This document shows, piece by piece, positions 1 through 9,138 of a stretch of 64,000 nucleotides of DNA (the first letter of the stretch is position 1; every line of letters starts with the position of its first letter). The notes under the pieces were generated by a model. It saw nothing but the letters and a program-made list of their open reading frames with translations, was not told the origin of the DNA and did no database searches. The stretch comes from Methanomicrobium mobile BP (GTDB taxonomy: Archaea; Halobacteriota; Methanomicrobia; Methanomicrobiales; Methanomicrobiaceae), in NCBI RefSeq assembly GCF_000711215.1, contig NZ_JOMF01000006.1, forward strand, positions 272,022 through 336,021. Reading direction: 5' to 3'. A program made the position numbers and the translations under genes.

Positions 1-490
1 GCACCAACTCGTCGACATCCTTATAGGTATACGAGATTGCATCGGTTCCGTACTGCTCGGCATAGTAGAGATACCTGTACTTCAGATTTGCATTGAGAGT
101 GTATGTTCCGGGTTGCGCATCCTTGTTGATTGTAACCGAGAATGTCGCGGGCACCGTGGTTCCGGAGGGGATGCTTCCGAGCATCTGAGCATCGGTCTTT
201 ACTTTAACCGGAGCACCGTTCTCGAGGAGGTCAATGCTGACAAGTCTTGCGGTACTGGGCACATCATCACGCGTGACCACATCACTCTGAATGATCTTTG
301 TGCCGACCTCACCCGTGTTACTGATGATGACGGTCAGTGCCGCATCGCTGCCGGGTTCAAACTCGTTCGTGCCCGATATCTTTACATCCATTACGGGAGA
401 ACCGGATGTATATTTTACACCTGCACTTGCGGGCATTATCAAAAACGCGGCGCAGACCAGTAAAATCATTATATATGCTGAATATTTCAT
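1..490 (-). CDS. COG1361-type secreted/S-layer-like protein (partial, C-terminus beyond the left edge)
   Basis: The minus strand is open from an ATG at 490 to the window edge (163 codons). It begins with a clean signal peptide (MKYSAYIMILLVCAAFLIMPASA), so the product is exported. The mature part, about 140 residues, is beta-rich and looks like a CARDB/COG1361 Ig-like module: a repulsion-type 'G.NEFEPGSDAALTVIISNTGEVG' pattern followed by 'VPSTARLVSIDLLENGAP'. In methanogens such proteins are often surface proteins or partners of HAE3-type RND exporters; the window has one such exporter at 43713-45977, but not adjacent. Family assignment is inference from pattern; the exported nature is seen directly. 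The stop codon is not in the window. Confidence 0.75.
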   Translation of the reverse strand, partial: MKYSAYIMILLVCAAFLIMPASAGVKYTSGSPVMDVKISGTNEFEPGSDAALTVIISNTGEVGTKIIQSDVVTRDDVPSTARLVSIDLLENGAPVKVKTDAQMLGSIPSGTTVPATFSVTINKDAQPGTYTLNANLKYRYLYYAEQYGTDAISYTYKDVDELV

Positions 491-869
491 GATTGCCATC
501 CTTTATTCTGAATTATTGCGGATTAAAATTACGGGTTTTCTCAAAGGTTAGAATTTACAGTATTTATTACTATTTAAATAAGCAAAGTTTAGGTATGATT
601 CCGAATCGAAAATCTCGAAATATTTGAACGAATTTTTAGGTTTTTCAAAGATAACTGAATATAATGCCACCACGACGCGGAGATAAAACATCGGGTTTTC
701 ATGCGCGGTCGTCTCCGCATATGTTTCCGCGTGACCGCGTTCTTTTCTACTTTTTTTAGGTCACAGCGTTTCGGCAACATGTTTCGGTAAGATGTTTCCG
801 GAACATAACAGAAAATCTCAGGACCATAACAGAAAATATAATTCATCTTAAGAATGATAGGTTATTTAG
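491..869. other. Intergenic region between divergent genes, with promoters and direct repeats
   Basis: No convincing gene. On the minus strand a TATA-like TATTTAAATAG (571-580) could serve the COG1361 gene with a leader near 60 nt. On the plus strand GAAAATATAAT (about 831-842) lies about 27 bases before a start point just upstream of the ATG at 870. Two copies of CATAACAGAAAAT (804-816 and 825-837) are spaced 21 bp, and ATGTTTC repeats lie at about 767-798; these could be regulator sites. Confidence 0.45.
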
Positions 870-1841
870 ATGATAACGCAACGTGCTGTTTCGGCAGTAG
901 AAGATATCCTGAAAGCCGCGTCCTTTGATGTTGAACCCGGGACCGGCGGCGCAAGCCTTACGGCATACAGAGGCGAGGAATGCCTGCTTGTTCTCTGTTC
1001 CGACAATCCCGATGAGATAAACAATTTTGCCGTCAAAAAATACAAGTACAAGACCGACGGCGGATTTGCTTACTGCAAGAAACTTCTCTTCACAATGAAG
1101 AAGGTCGGCTATCTGGAAGAGTGTACGGTCTGGGGTCACGAAGAACTTGCAAAGTATGCGGGTCAGGCGGTCATAGCCGATATCCTCGGCGAGCATATCG
1201 CACTTGACTTTGAATACAATTCGCAGACGGCATCGCCTTCGGGAGCTGTCGGTGCTCAAAAATCGGGTGTGATGACACTCGACGATTACGGCCCCGAACT
1301 TGTCTGCCTTCCCGAGAATATTACCGCGGACAGGGCACAGAAGATGGCGGGCATACGCGGCGAGGTCTGTTTTGTCTATATTCCGCATTATCTCTACACC
1401 TGCACAAGCCGCGGCGAGAAGCAGTGCGGCAAATACCTTATCAACTTCGACCGCGACGAGAAAGGTCTCATCAACGCGATTACGGGCAGTAAATGCGAGA
1501 TTGAGTCCGAGAAACTTGAGAATGTAAAGCCCGAGACCAAGAATGTCTCCGGCGGCGCCAAGGTAATGGAGGCAAAGGTCAAGAAGAGCGAGATCTCGGA
1601 GTCGCTTCTGAAATCGCTTGTCGAAGATCTGACAAAGAACGTCAGAGTAAACCACTCCGAAGGCGATGCGATATACTACGAGGATCTTAAAGTTGCGCCG
1701 GACAAAGACAACATCAAGGTCGAGCTTGAACTGGTCTACCTCCCCGTCGTTCAGATCAGGGGCGACAAGATTGTCGAGATTGACATGATGTCGGGCGAGA
1801 TTCTGCGCGAGCCTGTCGATGACGGCGTTGAGCTCCTTTAA
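870..1841 (+). CDS. Conserved hypothetical protein, possible nuclease-like N-terminal fold
   Basis: A 323-residue soluble protein with no signal peptide or membrane segment. The N-terminal half (residues 1-110) has an alpha-beta pattern beginning with a helix, then 'FDVEPGTGGASLTAYRGEECLLVLCSD', which loosely resembles the core of PD-(D/E)xK proteins, but I do not see a full catalytic triad and do not claim nuclease activity. A Cys-rich middle (residues 160-190: 'CFVYIPHYLYTCTSRGEKQCGKYL') could bind metal. The C-terminal 60 residues form beta strands ending in a 'GEILREP' turn. Similar proteins are, from memory, shared among Methanomicrobiales. The TATA-like box near 837 suggests an almost leaderless mRNA. 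Function unknown. Confidence 0.75.
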   Translation: MITQRAVSAVEDILKAASFDVEPGTGGASLTAYRGEECLLVLCSDNPDEINNFAVKKYKYKTDGGFAYCKKLLFTMKKVGYLEECTVWGHEELAKYAGQAVIADILGEHIALDFEYNSQTASPSGAVGAQKSGVMTLDDYGPELVCLPENITADRAQKMAGIRGEVCFVYIPHYLYTCTSRGEKQCGKYLINFDRDEKGLINAITGSKCEIESEKLENVKPETKNVSGGAKVMEAKVKKSEISESLLKSLVEDLTKNVRVNHSEGDAIYYEDLKVAPDKDNIKVELELVYLPVVQIRGDKIVEIDMMSGEILREPVDDGVELL

Positions 1842-1900
1842 GCCACCGGAAATCCGAAAATCACAAAATCACAAAATTTACCCGTTTCAAATCGGGTAAA

Positions 1901-1913
1901 TACTTTAAAATAA
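1901..1913 (+). promoter_or_regulatory. TATA-like box for the flavoprotein oxidoreductase
   Basis: TACTTTAAAATAA lies about 25-30 bases before the ATG at 1935, with no Shine-Dalgarno site between, consistent with a leaderless archaeal mRNA. Confidence 0.45.
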
Positions 1914-1934
1914 CATTAATTCTTTTTTATTCTT

Positions 1935-3323
1935 ATGATTACGGTAATCGGCGGAGGTCCTGCCGGCAGGTTTGCGGCATCTTATCTTGCAGGTGCGGGG
2001 GAAAAGGTTCGCATAATCGAGAAGAGCGGAAATCTCGGTGGACAATGCCTTAAATACGGCTGTATGGTTACCTGCGGACTCAATGATGCCGCAAGAAACC
2101 TCAATCAGCTGGCTAAACTTCAAAAGTTGCAGGTGCTGGATACCACAGGAGATCTGCGGATCTCACTTCCGAATCTCTGGAAGGAGCTTGGCGCAATACA
2201 GGATAATATCTTTAAAGTTCTCGACAATGAGGCGGATCTGGCGGGTATTGAGGTCATCACCGGCGAAGTTACTCTCTCGGGTCGGGATATTTATCTCAAC
2301 GGCAGCCTGCTGCCGCAGGGAGAGGGGGACAAAATTCTGATAGCCACCGGCTCATCACCGATAATTCCGCAGGTAAAGGGCATTGACCTGAAAGGCGTTT
2401 ACAATCCGCATACCCTTCAGGGCATGACGGAGGTTCCGAAGAATCTGCTCATTATCGGCGGAGGAGTTGTCGCCGCGGAATACGCCTATATCTTCTCGCA
2501 GTTCGGATCTAAAGTCACTATGGCATGCCGGAGCGCTTTCCTGCGCGATAAGCCCGAAAGGCTGATTAAATGCGCACGAAAAGAGATTTTCGGGGTCTCG
2601 ATACGCGAGTATACTCTCGTTGAGGAAATCAGATCGGCGGACGGGTCGGAAGGTACGAATTCAAAAGGCTTTGTTGCATCCGCCGTTCTTAAAAGCGGCA
2701 AATACCGCGAAGAGATACCCTGCGATGCCGTGATAATCGCATCGGGTCTCAGACCGCGGACGGAGAACATAAAAGGAATTGCACTTGACGATTCGGGGGC
2801 GATTGTCGTCGACGACCGCTACAGGACGAATGTTGACGGCGTCTATGCCGCGGGCGACGTTACGGGGAAGGTTTTTCTCACGCCTTATGCGCGAATGCAG
2901 GGGATAGCTGCGGCAAAATCCATCATCGGCGAGAAAGTTCCGAAGATTCCGGAATACATACCGCAGTCCGTGAAGCTCTTCTATGAGCATACCTTCTGCA
3001 ATATGGATTCGGAATCAGATAGCAAAAACTCCTTGCGTGAATTTTCACTGCCGGCGCCGGCGGGTCCGGGCTCGATATGGTCGGTAAGCGAGAGATATAC
3101 AGGCATTTCCTCTATACGCGTCGATGCGGACAGCGGCACGGTCAAAGGCATTCATCTCTCCTCACCGTCATCGGGAACGGTCGGCGCATATATGGCGTAT
3201 CTCATGAACAAAAGTCTGAATGTAAAGGATTTCGAGACCTTCCTCGAGGTGCACCCCTCAACCGACGGCTTATACATGCTCGTCAAATACGGCGATACCC
3301 TGCTTACAAAAGAGACGAAATGA
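1935..3323 (+). CDS. FAD-dependent pyridine nucleotide-disulfide oxidoreductase (dihydrolipoyl dehydrogenase-like)
   Basis: 462 residues with the two-dinucleotide-binding layout of the family. FAD-binding VIGGGPAG is at residues 4-11. The redox-active disulfide is in GGQCLKYGC, with the C-x4-C spacing of dihydrolipoyl dehydrogenase and mercuric reductase. NAD(P)-binding IIGGGVVAAEYA is near residue 178, and the second FAD motif VYAAGDVT near residue 300. The C-terminal dimer motif is FLEVHPSTDGL: the active-site His is kept, but the Glu that normally pairs with it five residues later is Gly. No lipoyl-dependent complex is adjacent, so the physiological disulfide is unknown. Alternatives are a CoA-disulfide or low-molecular-weight-thiol reductase. 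Confidence 0.85.
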   Translation: MITVIGGGPAGRFAASYLAGAGEKVRIIEKSGNLGGQCLKYGCMVTCGLNDAARNLNQLAKLQKLQVLDTTGDLRISLPNLWKELGAIQDNIFKVLDNEADLAGIEVITGEVTLSGRDIYLNGSLLPQGEGDKILIATGSSPIIPQVKGIDLKGVYNPHTLQGMTEVPKNLLIIGGGVVAAEYAYIFSQFGSKVTMACRSAFLRDKPERLIKCARKEIFGVSIREYTLVEEIRSADGSEGTNSKGFVASAVLKSGKYREEIPCDAVIIASGLRPRTENIKGIALDDSGAIVVDDRYRTNVDGVYAAGDVTGKVFLTPYARMQGIAAAKSIIGEKVPKIPEYIPQSVKLFYEHTFCNMDSESDSKNSLREFSLPAPAGPGSIWSVSERYTGISSIRVDADSGTVKGIHLSSPSSGTVGAYMAYLMNKSLNVKDFETFLEVHPSTDGLYMLVKYGDTLLTKETK

Positions 3324-3352
3324 GGTAAATATTATTTCATTTCGATAAATTT

Positions 3353-3757
3353 TCAATTTTTACCGCATTTATCGTTATTGTCGTTATTACCGTTTTTACC
3401 GTTATTGTCGTTATTGCCGTTTTTATCGCCATTATCTTTTTTATCGGTATTATCGGTATTCTCTTTATTGTCGTTTTTATCGAAACTCTTGTTCTTTTGA
3501 GCCTCAATCCATGAGGATATGAGTTCTTTAAGCTCGGAATCGCTCATATTGCTGTCGGCATAATAGTGAAGATAGAACTCGAGATCTTCGAGTGTGGGAT
3601 GGATGACATTGTTCATGAGATCATCGGCGGAAGCACCTTTCTTTTTACTCGACCGCAATAACAGAAGTTCGTTCATGTGCCTGTCTTCGCCGAGCTCGAA
3701 GAGAATATCTTCCAGACGCCTCTTCAGAATGCCTTTTTTGCCGTCCTCATCCTGCAT
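3353..3757 (-). CDS. Small hypothetical protein with Asn/Asp/Lys/Gly repeat tail
   Basis: About 134 residues. The first 95 are helical and charged (MQDEDGKKGILKRRLEDILFE...). The last 35 consist only of D, N, K, G and a few others, written by 9- and 12-bp DNA repeats (3361-3480), so length may vary between strains. I chose the ATG at 3757, preceded by AGGGGT at a suitable distance; an in-frame ATG at 3778 would add seven residues. The protein has no signal peptide or membrane segment and I do not recognise a family. It is convergent with the oxidoreductase gene. Confidence 0.6.
   Translation of the reverse strand: MQDEDGKKGILKRRLEDILFELGEDRHMNELLLLRSSKKKGASADDLMNNVIHPTLEDLEFYLHYYADSNMSDSELKELISSWIEAQKNKSFDKNDNKENTDNTDKKDNGDKNGNNDNNGKNGNNDNNDKCGKN
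3361..3480. repeat. Intragenic 9/12-bp tandem repeats
   Basis: Degenerate CGTTATTGT / CGTTATTAC / CGTTTTTAC units, all multiples of three, code for the Asn/Asp/Lys/Gly tail of the minus-strand small protein. Confidence 0.7.
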
Positions 3758-4454
3758 TTTGCATACCCCTGCTTGCATTATAGTTTGCGCCGCGATATTA
3801 AACCGTTTTTGATATTGCGGAGATCGCGGAGAGAGATGGGATAACTGAGATAGCTTACATGCGATATTTCGGCAAAAATTCGGTGAATATCTTTGAAAAT
3901 TCGGAGAAATACCATGACGAATCTGTGAGAGATCGGTGAGGGATCGGTGAAAAAATTTTCACGATTAATGCGCGACTTACGCGACGAGTATATACGGACA
4001 AACAAAATACGTGAACAATCCGATAAAATTGTGAATAATATTTCCTAAAAACAGCTAAAGTGAAACAAACATTCCATAAATTATTAATTATTCATTCAAA
4101 AAATATGTCCTTAAACTTAAACTTTATTTAGTATTAAGATAACCTTATTTTGTGCGTGAGGATGCCTGTTTCAGGCTACAGTGAGATATCGGCGGACTTA
4201 AACAATTGAGTCGGATATGCCGAAATTCGTTAATCCACCCATGATCAATCCCCCCAAACCCCATCATTACTTAACGGATCACCTGACACACTGTAAATAT
4301 ATCCTGAAATCCTGTCCCACAGAGTATTTCCCCCCACCATATATACGGAAAAAATAATGTATCATCCCCCCACGTTATTTTTCCATGCTCAAAGGAAGGG
4401 GCATCCGCATGACACGGCTGAATAACAGCGTCTTTTTTTATTGAGAAGCTTTTT

Positions 4455-4650
4455 AATGCATATTTCAATGCATATTTCAAGGCATATTTGGCGACAGACT
4501 GTTTTACCAGCATACTTGTTAACACCGTTAACACAATTAACGCCGTTAACGCCATCTGCACCGGAATTTCCGTATTGTGCCGTAATTACCTTAATTAACG
4601 CCATCGGCGTCATTAAATCATTCACGTCATTCACGACATTTAAGACATTT
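4455..4650. repeat. Cluster of 9- and 12-bp tandem repeats
   Basis: GCATATTTCAA-type 12-mers, then GTTAACACC/GTTAACGCC-type 9-mers, then CATTCACGT/CATTCACGA 9-mers. All periods are multiples of three, as in coding DNA. The minus-strand frame reads GVNGVNCVNGVN and EICIEICI, but with no family resemblance. Confidence 0.6.
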
Positions 4651-4757
4651 TCCTGCGGGCAAATACCCCGACCGAATCATCCGTGATAAACCTGATATAA
4701 CGTCTCCGAATCATCCCTTACCGACCGCGACTGGAAAAGATTTCAACGACAAGTTAT

Positions 4758-4770
4758 TGAATATATAAAA
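4758..4770 (+). promoter_or_regulatory. TATA-like box for the TPR gene
   Basis: GAATATATAAAAA lies about 115-128 bases before the ATG at 4886, implying a leader near 100 nt that ends with a strong AGGAAGGAG Shine-Dalgarno site (4865-4875). Confidence 0.5.
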
Positions 4771-4885
4771 ACAAAGACTTTAAACATAGATTCGGCGCAG
4801 GGATTAACGCAAAAGCACGGGCAGGGCATCAGTCGGCAGTGCACCGGTAAAACTGCGCATAAACAGGAAGGAGTCTTTTAAACTA

Positions 4886-7800
4886 ATGGCATTCTTTGAC
4901 AAAATCATGGGGCAGGGGAGCAATAATCCGAATCCCTGGATAGATAAAGCCGCCGCACAGTTCGATGCGGGCAGATATGCCGACGCGGCAAGAACTTTGG
5001 AGAAAGCAATAGAGACCGACCCCGAGAACGCGGAACTGTGCTATAAGATGGGTATAGCACTCACTTACCTCGGAAACTACAACGACGCGGAAGGCTATAC
5101 GCGCAGATTTACGAACGCATATCCCGACAACGTAAGCGGATGGCACTCTCTCGGCAATATACTTTATTCGCAGCGCAACTTTGCGGGCGCAAACGAGTGC
5201 TACGACAAGGTACTGAGTCAGGATCAGTCGCTTCTCGATGTATGGTACCGCAAAGCGGACTGCCTCGAGTATATCGGCGACTTCGCCGGCGCTGCCGACT
5301 GCTGCGAACGCATCCTGCAGAATGCGGAGTATCAGGACGCAAACATCCTCGAACGCATAGGAATGCTGTCCATAAGGACGGGTCAGCTCGAGAGGGCGGT
5401 CGACGCATTCGGAAAGGCACTCTCCATAGACGGCACAAATATCGGCGTCATGATTAAAACCGGAGAAGTCCTTGAAAGACTCGGAAAAACGGAAGAAGCC
5501 CTCAATTATTATGACAATGTCTTAAGATACAACCCGTCGGAGATTACCGCAATCTACCACAAGGCAAATCTCTGCGAGAGGCTGGGCAGATACGCCGAGG
5601 CAGCCGAGATATACAGAAACATCAACCTCGAGATCTCAATCGATGCCATCTCCGCATTCAACCGTGCGGCAGATCTCTACTGGAGCGGGGCATACGGGGA
5701 AGCCATATACGCACTTGAGATCGTCCTTAAGAGAAATCCCGGGGATTTTGCCGCGTGGAACATGATGGGCTCGGCTCTGCAGTTCATCGGCGAATACGAG
5801 CGTGCAACGGCATGCTATGACAATATTATCAGATATGCGCCGGACAATTCCGCGGCATGGTACCAGAGGGGAATGTGCCTTGCCAGACGCGGAATCTATA
5901 ACGACGCTTTAAACAGCTTTTCTCACGTAATCAACGGACCCGCGGGCTCGTCGGTCAACTGGATAAACAACAATATCGACCTGAGTCTCTTCGAGAAACA
6001 GCAGACGGATGCGACCAAGAAGATGAACCTCGACGTTACCGAGATAAGGATGATTGAGGTTCAGGGAGATGCCCTCATGCATCTCGGCAACTTCGCCGAC
6101 GCCTACTCCTGCTTCTCGAAGATTACCGAGAGCCACCCCGACAACATGAATGCGTGGCGTAACTGTGCGGATGCACTCTATAACCTCGGCGAATACGGCG
6201 GCGCCGTCGAGGCATACAATGTTCTTCTGAAACAATATCCCGAGGACACCCTTATTCTGGAGAAGAAGGGAATGGCACTCCTGCACCTCGGCAACGACGA
6301 GGAGGCAATCGAAATATTCAACGCCGTTCTGGAAAAAGACCCATCCAACATAATTGCGCTCCACAACAGGACGGACGCACAGCTTAAACACGGCAAGTTC
6401 GATGACGCGCTCGCAGGTCTTACCGCGATTACCGAGCATATCCCAAACGATCAGGCTTCGCTCTCGCTTAAAGCCCAGATTCTCCTCGACAGCGGCAGAT
6501 ACCCCGAAGCCCTTGAGGCGCTCGAGCCCATCATCTCGCAGGGCGGCAGCGATGTTAATGCATGGAGAAACTACATCACCATACTCGAGAAGAACGGCAA
6601 TTACCCCGAGGCTGTCGCGGCTATCGAAAACCTTGAGAACGCCGGCATTGCGGACTCGTCCCTGCTCTGTCAGAAGGCAAAGTTACTCAATTACGCAGGT
6701 AATCTGAACGCCGCCGCCGACGCATACGCCGCCGCACTCCAGACCGATCCCGACCGCGAAGGGGTTGCCCTCGCACTTGCCGAGAATCTGAAGATACTCG
6801 GAAGATACAACGAAGCGGCAAAGGCCTACGAGCACCACGTGAGAGCCAACCGCGAGGACGGTCTTGCATGGAAGGAACTCGGTATCGCGATGATGAAGAC
6901 GGGCGAGATCGAGAAGGCAAAGAAGAGCCTTCGCAAAGCAAGGGAACTCCTGCCGGATGACGGCGGAATCGCGCTTCTCAGAGCGGATATTCTCCTCAAT
7001 GCCCGCGACTTCGACGAGGCCTGCACGGCTTACGAAGAGACACTCGAGATACTCCCCGACAGCGCCCCCGCTCTGAGAGGACATGCCCTTGCACTTGCCG
7101 GCGCCGGACGAAACAAGGAAGCCTCAACCGAGTTTGAGAAATATCTCGAGAAGGATGAGGACGACAACGAGATGCGCATTGCCTACGCCGCCGTCTGCGA
7201 AAAGCTCGGCGAGTTTGAGACCGCAATCGGTCAGTATGCCGCCGTCCTCGAGGAGAAGGACGATCTCGGTCTCTGGCTCAGACTGCTCGGCATCCTCAAG
7301 ATGATGGGCAGATACGAGGACTGCGCCGAAGGCTGCGCGGATCTCATCGAGAAGAAACCCGAATGCGCCGAGGCATACCGCATTCTTGCCGAGGTAAAAT
7401 ACAGGCTCGGAAGGTTCAGGGAATCCACCGAGAATTACGAGAAAGCGCTCGAACTTGAGCCTGCGAACAAGTCCGGACGCCTTACCTATGCCGAGACGCT
7501 TCTTAAAGCCGGCAGATACAAGGAGGCACTTCAGAACTTCGGCATTGCACTCGACGGTTCGTCGGGCGAGGGCGACTGCGAGAGTTACTACCTCTGCGCC
7601 GTCGCACAGATGCATATGGGCGGCTACGAGAAGGCTGTCAAGTTCATCGGCAAAGCACTTGCCGACAACGAAGAGATTCCGGGTGCGCTTCTCATGCGTG
7701 CGAATGCCTACGAGCGCCTCGGTCAGTTCGAGGATGCACTTGAGGGATACGAGAACGCAATCCGCGCCAGCAGCAAAGACCCGGCACTCTGGAATGCACG

Positions 7801-8146
7801 CGGAATGCTTCTGTTAAACCTCGGTCGCTTCAATGACGCCGGTAAATCCTTTGAACGCGCCATCGATTACGGCGCCCAGGATACGGCATGCTGGTACGGT
7901 AAAGGCGTGGCACTCGACGAGATAGGCAAGTTCGACGCCGCCATCGAGGCATACGACCATGTTCTCTCGGAGCATCCGAACGATACGGCAATCCTCTACC
8001 GCAAGGGTATCTGCCTTACAAAACTCGGACGCTATCAGGAGGCTGCGGAATGCTTCAATAAAGCCTCCAAACGCGAGAAGAGAGAGAAGGACAGGGAAAA
8101 AGAAGAGAAAGAACTCTCCGACGACGAAGAGAGTTATCTGGAGTAA
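4886..8146 (+). CDS. Large tetratricopeptide (TPR) repeat protein
   Basis: 1,086 residues made almost entirely of 34-residue TPR units. The consensus positions are easy to see (W/Y..G...L..G.Y..A...Y...L...P). Room exists for about 30 units between residues 18 and 1050, interrupted by a non-TPR insert near residues 349-392. The C-terminus is a highly charged tail (KREKREKDREKEEKELSDDEE). TPR solenoids are protein-docking scaffolds; no enzymatic domain, signal peptide or membrane segment is present, so it is probably a cytoplasmic scaffold. The next gene, an ADP-ribosylglycohydrolase, starts 15 bases after the stop, suggesting co-transcription. A strong Shine-Dalgarno site precedes the ATG. 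Confidence 0.9.
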   Translation: MAFFDKIMGQGSNNPNPWIDKAAAQFDAGRYADAARTLEKAIETDPENAELCYKMGIALTYLGNYNDAEGYTRRFTNAYPDNVSGWHSLGNILYSQRNFAGANECYDKVLSQDQSLLDVWYRKADCLEYIGDFAGAADCCERILQNAEYQDANILERIGMLSIRTGQLERAVDAFGKALSIDGTNIGVMIKTGEVLERLGKTEEALNYYDNVLRYNPSEITAIYHKANLCERLGRYAEAAEIYRNINLEISIDAISAFNRAADLYWSGAYGEAIYALEIVLKRNPGDFAAWNMMGSALQFIGEYERATACYDNIIRYAPDNSAAWYQRGMCLARRGIYNDALNSFSHVINGPAGSSVNWINNNIDLSLFEKQQTDATKKMNLDVTEIRMIEVQGDALMHLGNFADAYSCFSKITESHPDNMNAWRNCADALYNLGEYGGAVEAYNVLLKQYPEDTLILEKKGMALLHLGNDEEAIEIFNAVLEKDPSNIIALHNRTDAQLKHGKFDDALAGLTAITEHIPNDQASLSLKAQILLDSGRYPEALEALEPIISQGGSDVNAWRNYITILEKNGNYPEAVAAIENLENAGIADSSLLCQKAKLLNYAGNLNAAADAYAAALQTDPDREGVALALAENLKILGRYNEAAKAYEHHVRANREDGLAWKELGIAMMKTGEIEKAKKSLRKARELLPDDGGIALLRADILLNARDFDEACTAYEETLEILPDSAPALRGHALALAGAGRNKEASTEFEKYLEKDEDDNEMRIAYAAVCEKLGEFETAIGQYAAVLEEKDDLGLWLRLLGILKMMGRYEDCAEGCADLIEKKPECAEAYRILAEVKYRLGRFRESTENYEKALELEPANKSGRLTYAETLLKAGRYKEALQNFGIALDGSSGEGDCESYYLCAVAQMHMGGYEKAVKFIGKALADNEEIPGALLMRANAYERLGQFEDALEGYENAIRASSKDPALWNARGMLLLNLGRFNDAGKSFERAIDYGAQDTACWYGKGVALDEIGKFDAAIEAYDHVLSEHPNDTAILYRKGICLTKLGRYQEAAECFNKASKREKREKDREKEEKELSDDEESYLE

Positions 8147-8161
8147 CGGAGTTACGTCATA

Positions 8162-9067
8162 ATGGAGAACGAATACCGCGGTGCACTTCTGGGTGCGGCA
8201 ATCGGCGATGCGCTCGGCATGCCCAACGAGACCATGCCCGCGTCCAGATGCCGCCTCACCAAAGGATATGCAAAGGCGGCAAGAAACCACCCCAACAGTG
8301 CTCTTTCCGCCGGTTCGTATACGGACGATACGCAGATTACTCTCATGCTCTGCGAGCTTTTCGTGAGCGGCAACTACTCGGCAAAGAATTATGCCGCGGG
8401 TCTCAAAAGACTGCACCTCGATAACAGTCTCAGATTCCCCGACGGGACAATCATAAGTGCATGCCGCCACATGGTGAAGGATGCGGATAAACCGTCGGGA
8501 TGCAACTCGACCACGACGGGATGTATCCCCGTGGCGCTCGCATTTGCCCTGACATCCGACGATATCGTCGAGGTGAGGGAAAAACTCATAGAAGCATGCT
8601 CGGTCACGCATACGAATCCGGCGGCACATGCCGCCGCGGTCTCGTTTGCCACCCTTATCCGCTCGGCGCTGAACGGCGATGACAAACCGCTCTACGAGGC
8701 GCAGAAGAATGCCTTCCTCGAGGACGAAAACCTCGGTCTGAAGACGGGGGATGCAATAAGCCTCGCGGACGAGGGAGCAAGCCTTGAAACCGCAATCTCA
8801 ATCCTCGGCAATGACGTCAGTGTCTATCAGACATTGCCGCTTGCCTACTATCTCATAGAGAGGTTCGGCGAAGAGGACAATTTCCTCAACATCGCAACAT
8901 CGGTCGGCGGAAATTCGGATACGATAGGGTTCATCTGCGGAGCGTGGCTCGGGGCGACCTACGGCGCATCGGGTCTGGATGACGATCTCCTGCTCGCTCT
9001 CGAGAACCGCGAGAGCATGACGACCCTTATTGACAGAATGTGGAGACGTTTCGGGCAGAAAGAGTAG
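8162..9067 (+). CDS. ADP-ribosylglycohydrolase (DraG/ARH family)
   Basis: 301 residues. ARH enzymes remove ADP-ribose from protein side chains or other acceptors using two Mg ions held by conserved acidic residues. The family motifs are all visible: GAAIGDALG near the N-terminus, SYTDDTQ near residue 57 and SVGGNSDTIGFICGAWLG near residue 250. The substrate is unknown; only a nitrogenase setting would make it DraG proper, and no nif gene is here. Its position 15 bases after the TPR gene makes a TPR-recruited substrate plausible, which is inference. The start is an ATG with GGAG about ten bases upstream. Confidence 0.87.
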   Translation: MENEYRGALLGAAIGDALGMPNETMPASRCRLTKGYAKAARNHPNSALSAGSYTDDTQITLMLCELFVSGNYSAKNYAAGLKRLHLDNSLRFPDGTIISACRHMVKDADKPSGCNSTTTGCIPVALAFALTSDDIVEVREKLIEACSVTHTNPAAHAAAVSFATLIRSALNGDDKPLYEAQKNAFLEDENLGLKTGDAISLADEGASLETAISILGNDVSVYQTLPLAYYLIERFGEEDNFLNIATSVGGNSDTIGFICGAWLGATYGASGLDDDLLLALENRESMTTLIDRMWRRFGQKE

Positions 9068-9138
9068 ATTTCGCCCGCGCTCAATAGGCAGTTCATAATT
9101 AAAAAGCATTAATTCACTTAAAAACTCTATACTATTTT

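Larger units (their letters stand above)
3779..4885. other. Long gene-poor region with short tandem repeats
   Basis: About 1.1 kb without a gene I can defend. Open frames are short and of repetitive composition. Contents seen: a perfect hairpin GCCTG-TTT-CAGGC (4164-4176), downstream of an AT-rich TATA-like stretch (about 4122-4140), which could be part of a small RNA; three copies of a 12-bp ATGCATATTTCA-like unit (about 4455-4492); four copies of a 9-bp GTTAACRCC-like unit (about 4517-4552); further CATTCACGT-like 9-mers to about 4650. The last 130 bases are the promoter and leader of the TPR gene. Confidence 0.55.

Noticed and set aside
589..846. Minus-strand 85-residue frame with YGPEIFCYVPE repeat
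   Set aside because: It covers the AT-rich control region of the gene at 870; the apparent repeat comes from the CATAACAGAAAAT DNA repeats. No ribosome site or family.
843..1655. 270-residue minus-strand frame opposite the hypothetical gene
   Set aside because: Antisense shadow of 870-1841; the plus frame has a promoter and sensible composition.
3778..4005. 75-residue minus-strand frame before the Asn/Asp-rich gene
   Set aside because: No ribosome site, no domain and Arg/Ser/Phe-rich composition typical of non-coding DNA.
4271..4634. Two overlapping minus-strand frames with repeats
   Set aside because: Generated by 9- and 12-bp repeats, which keep frames open by chance; reported as repeats instead of genes.
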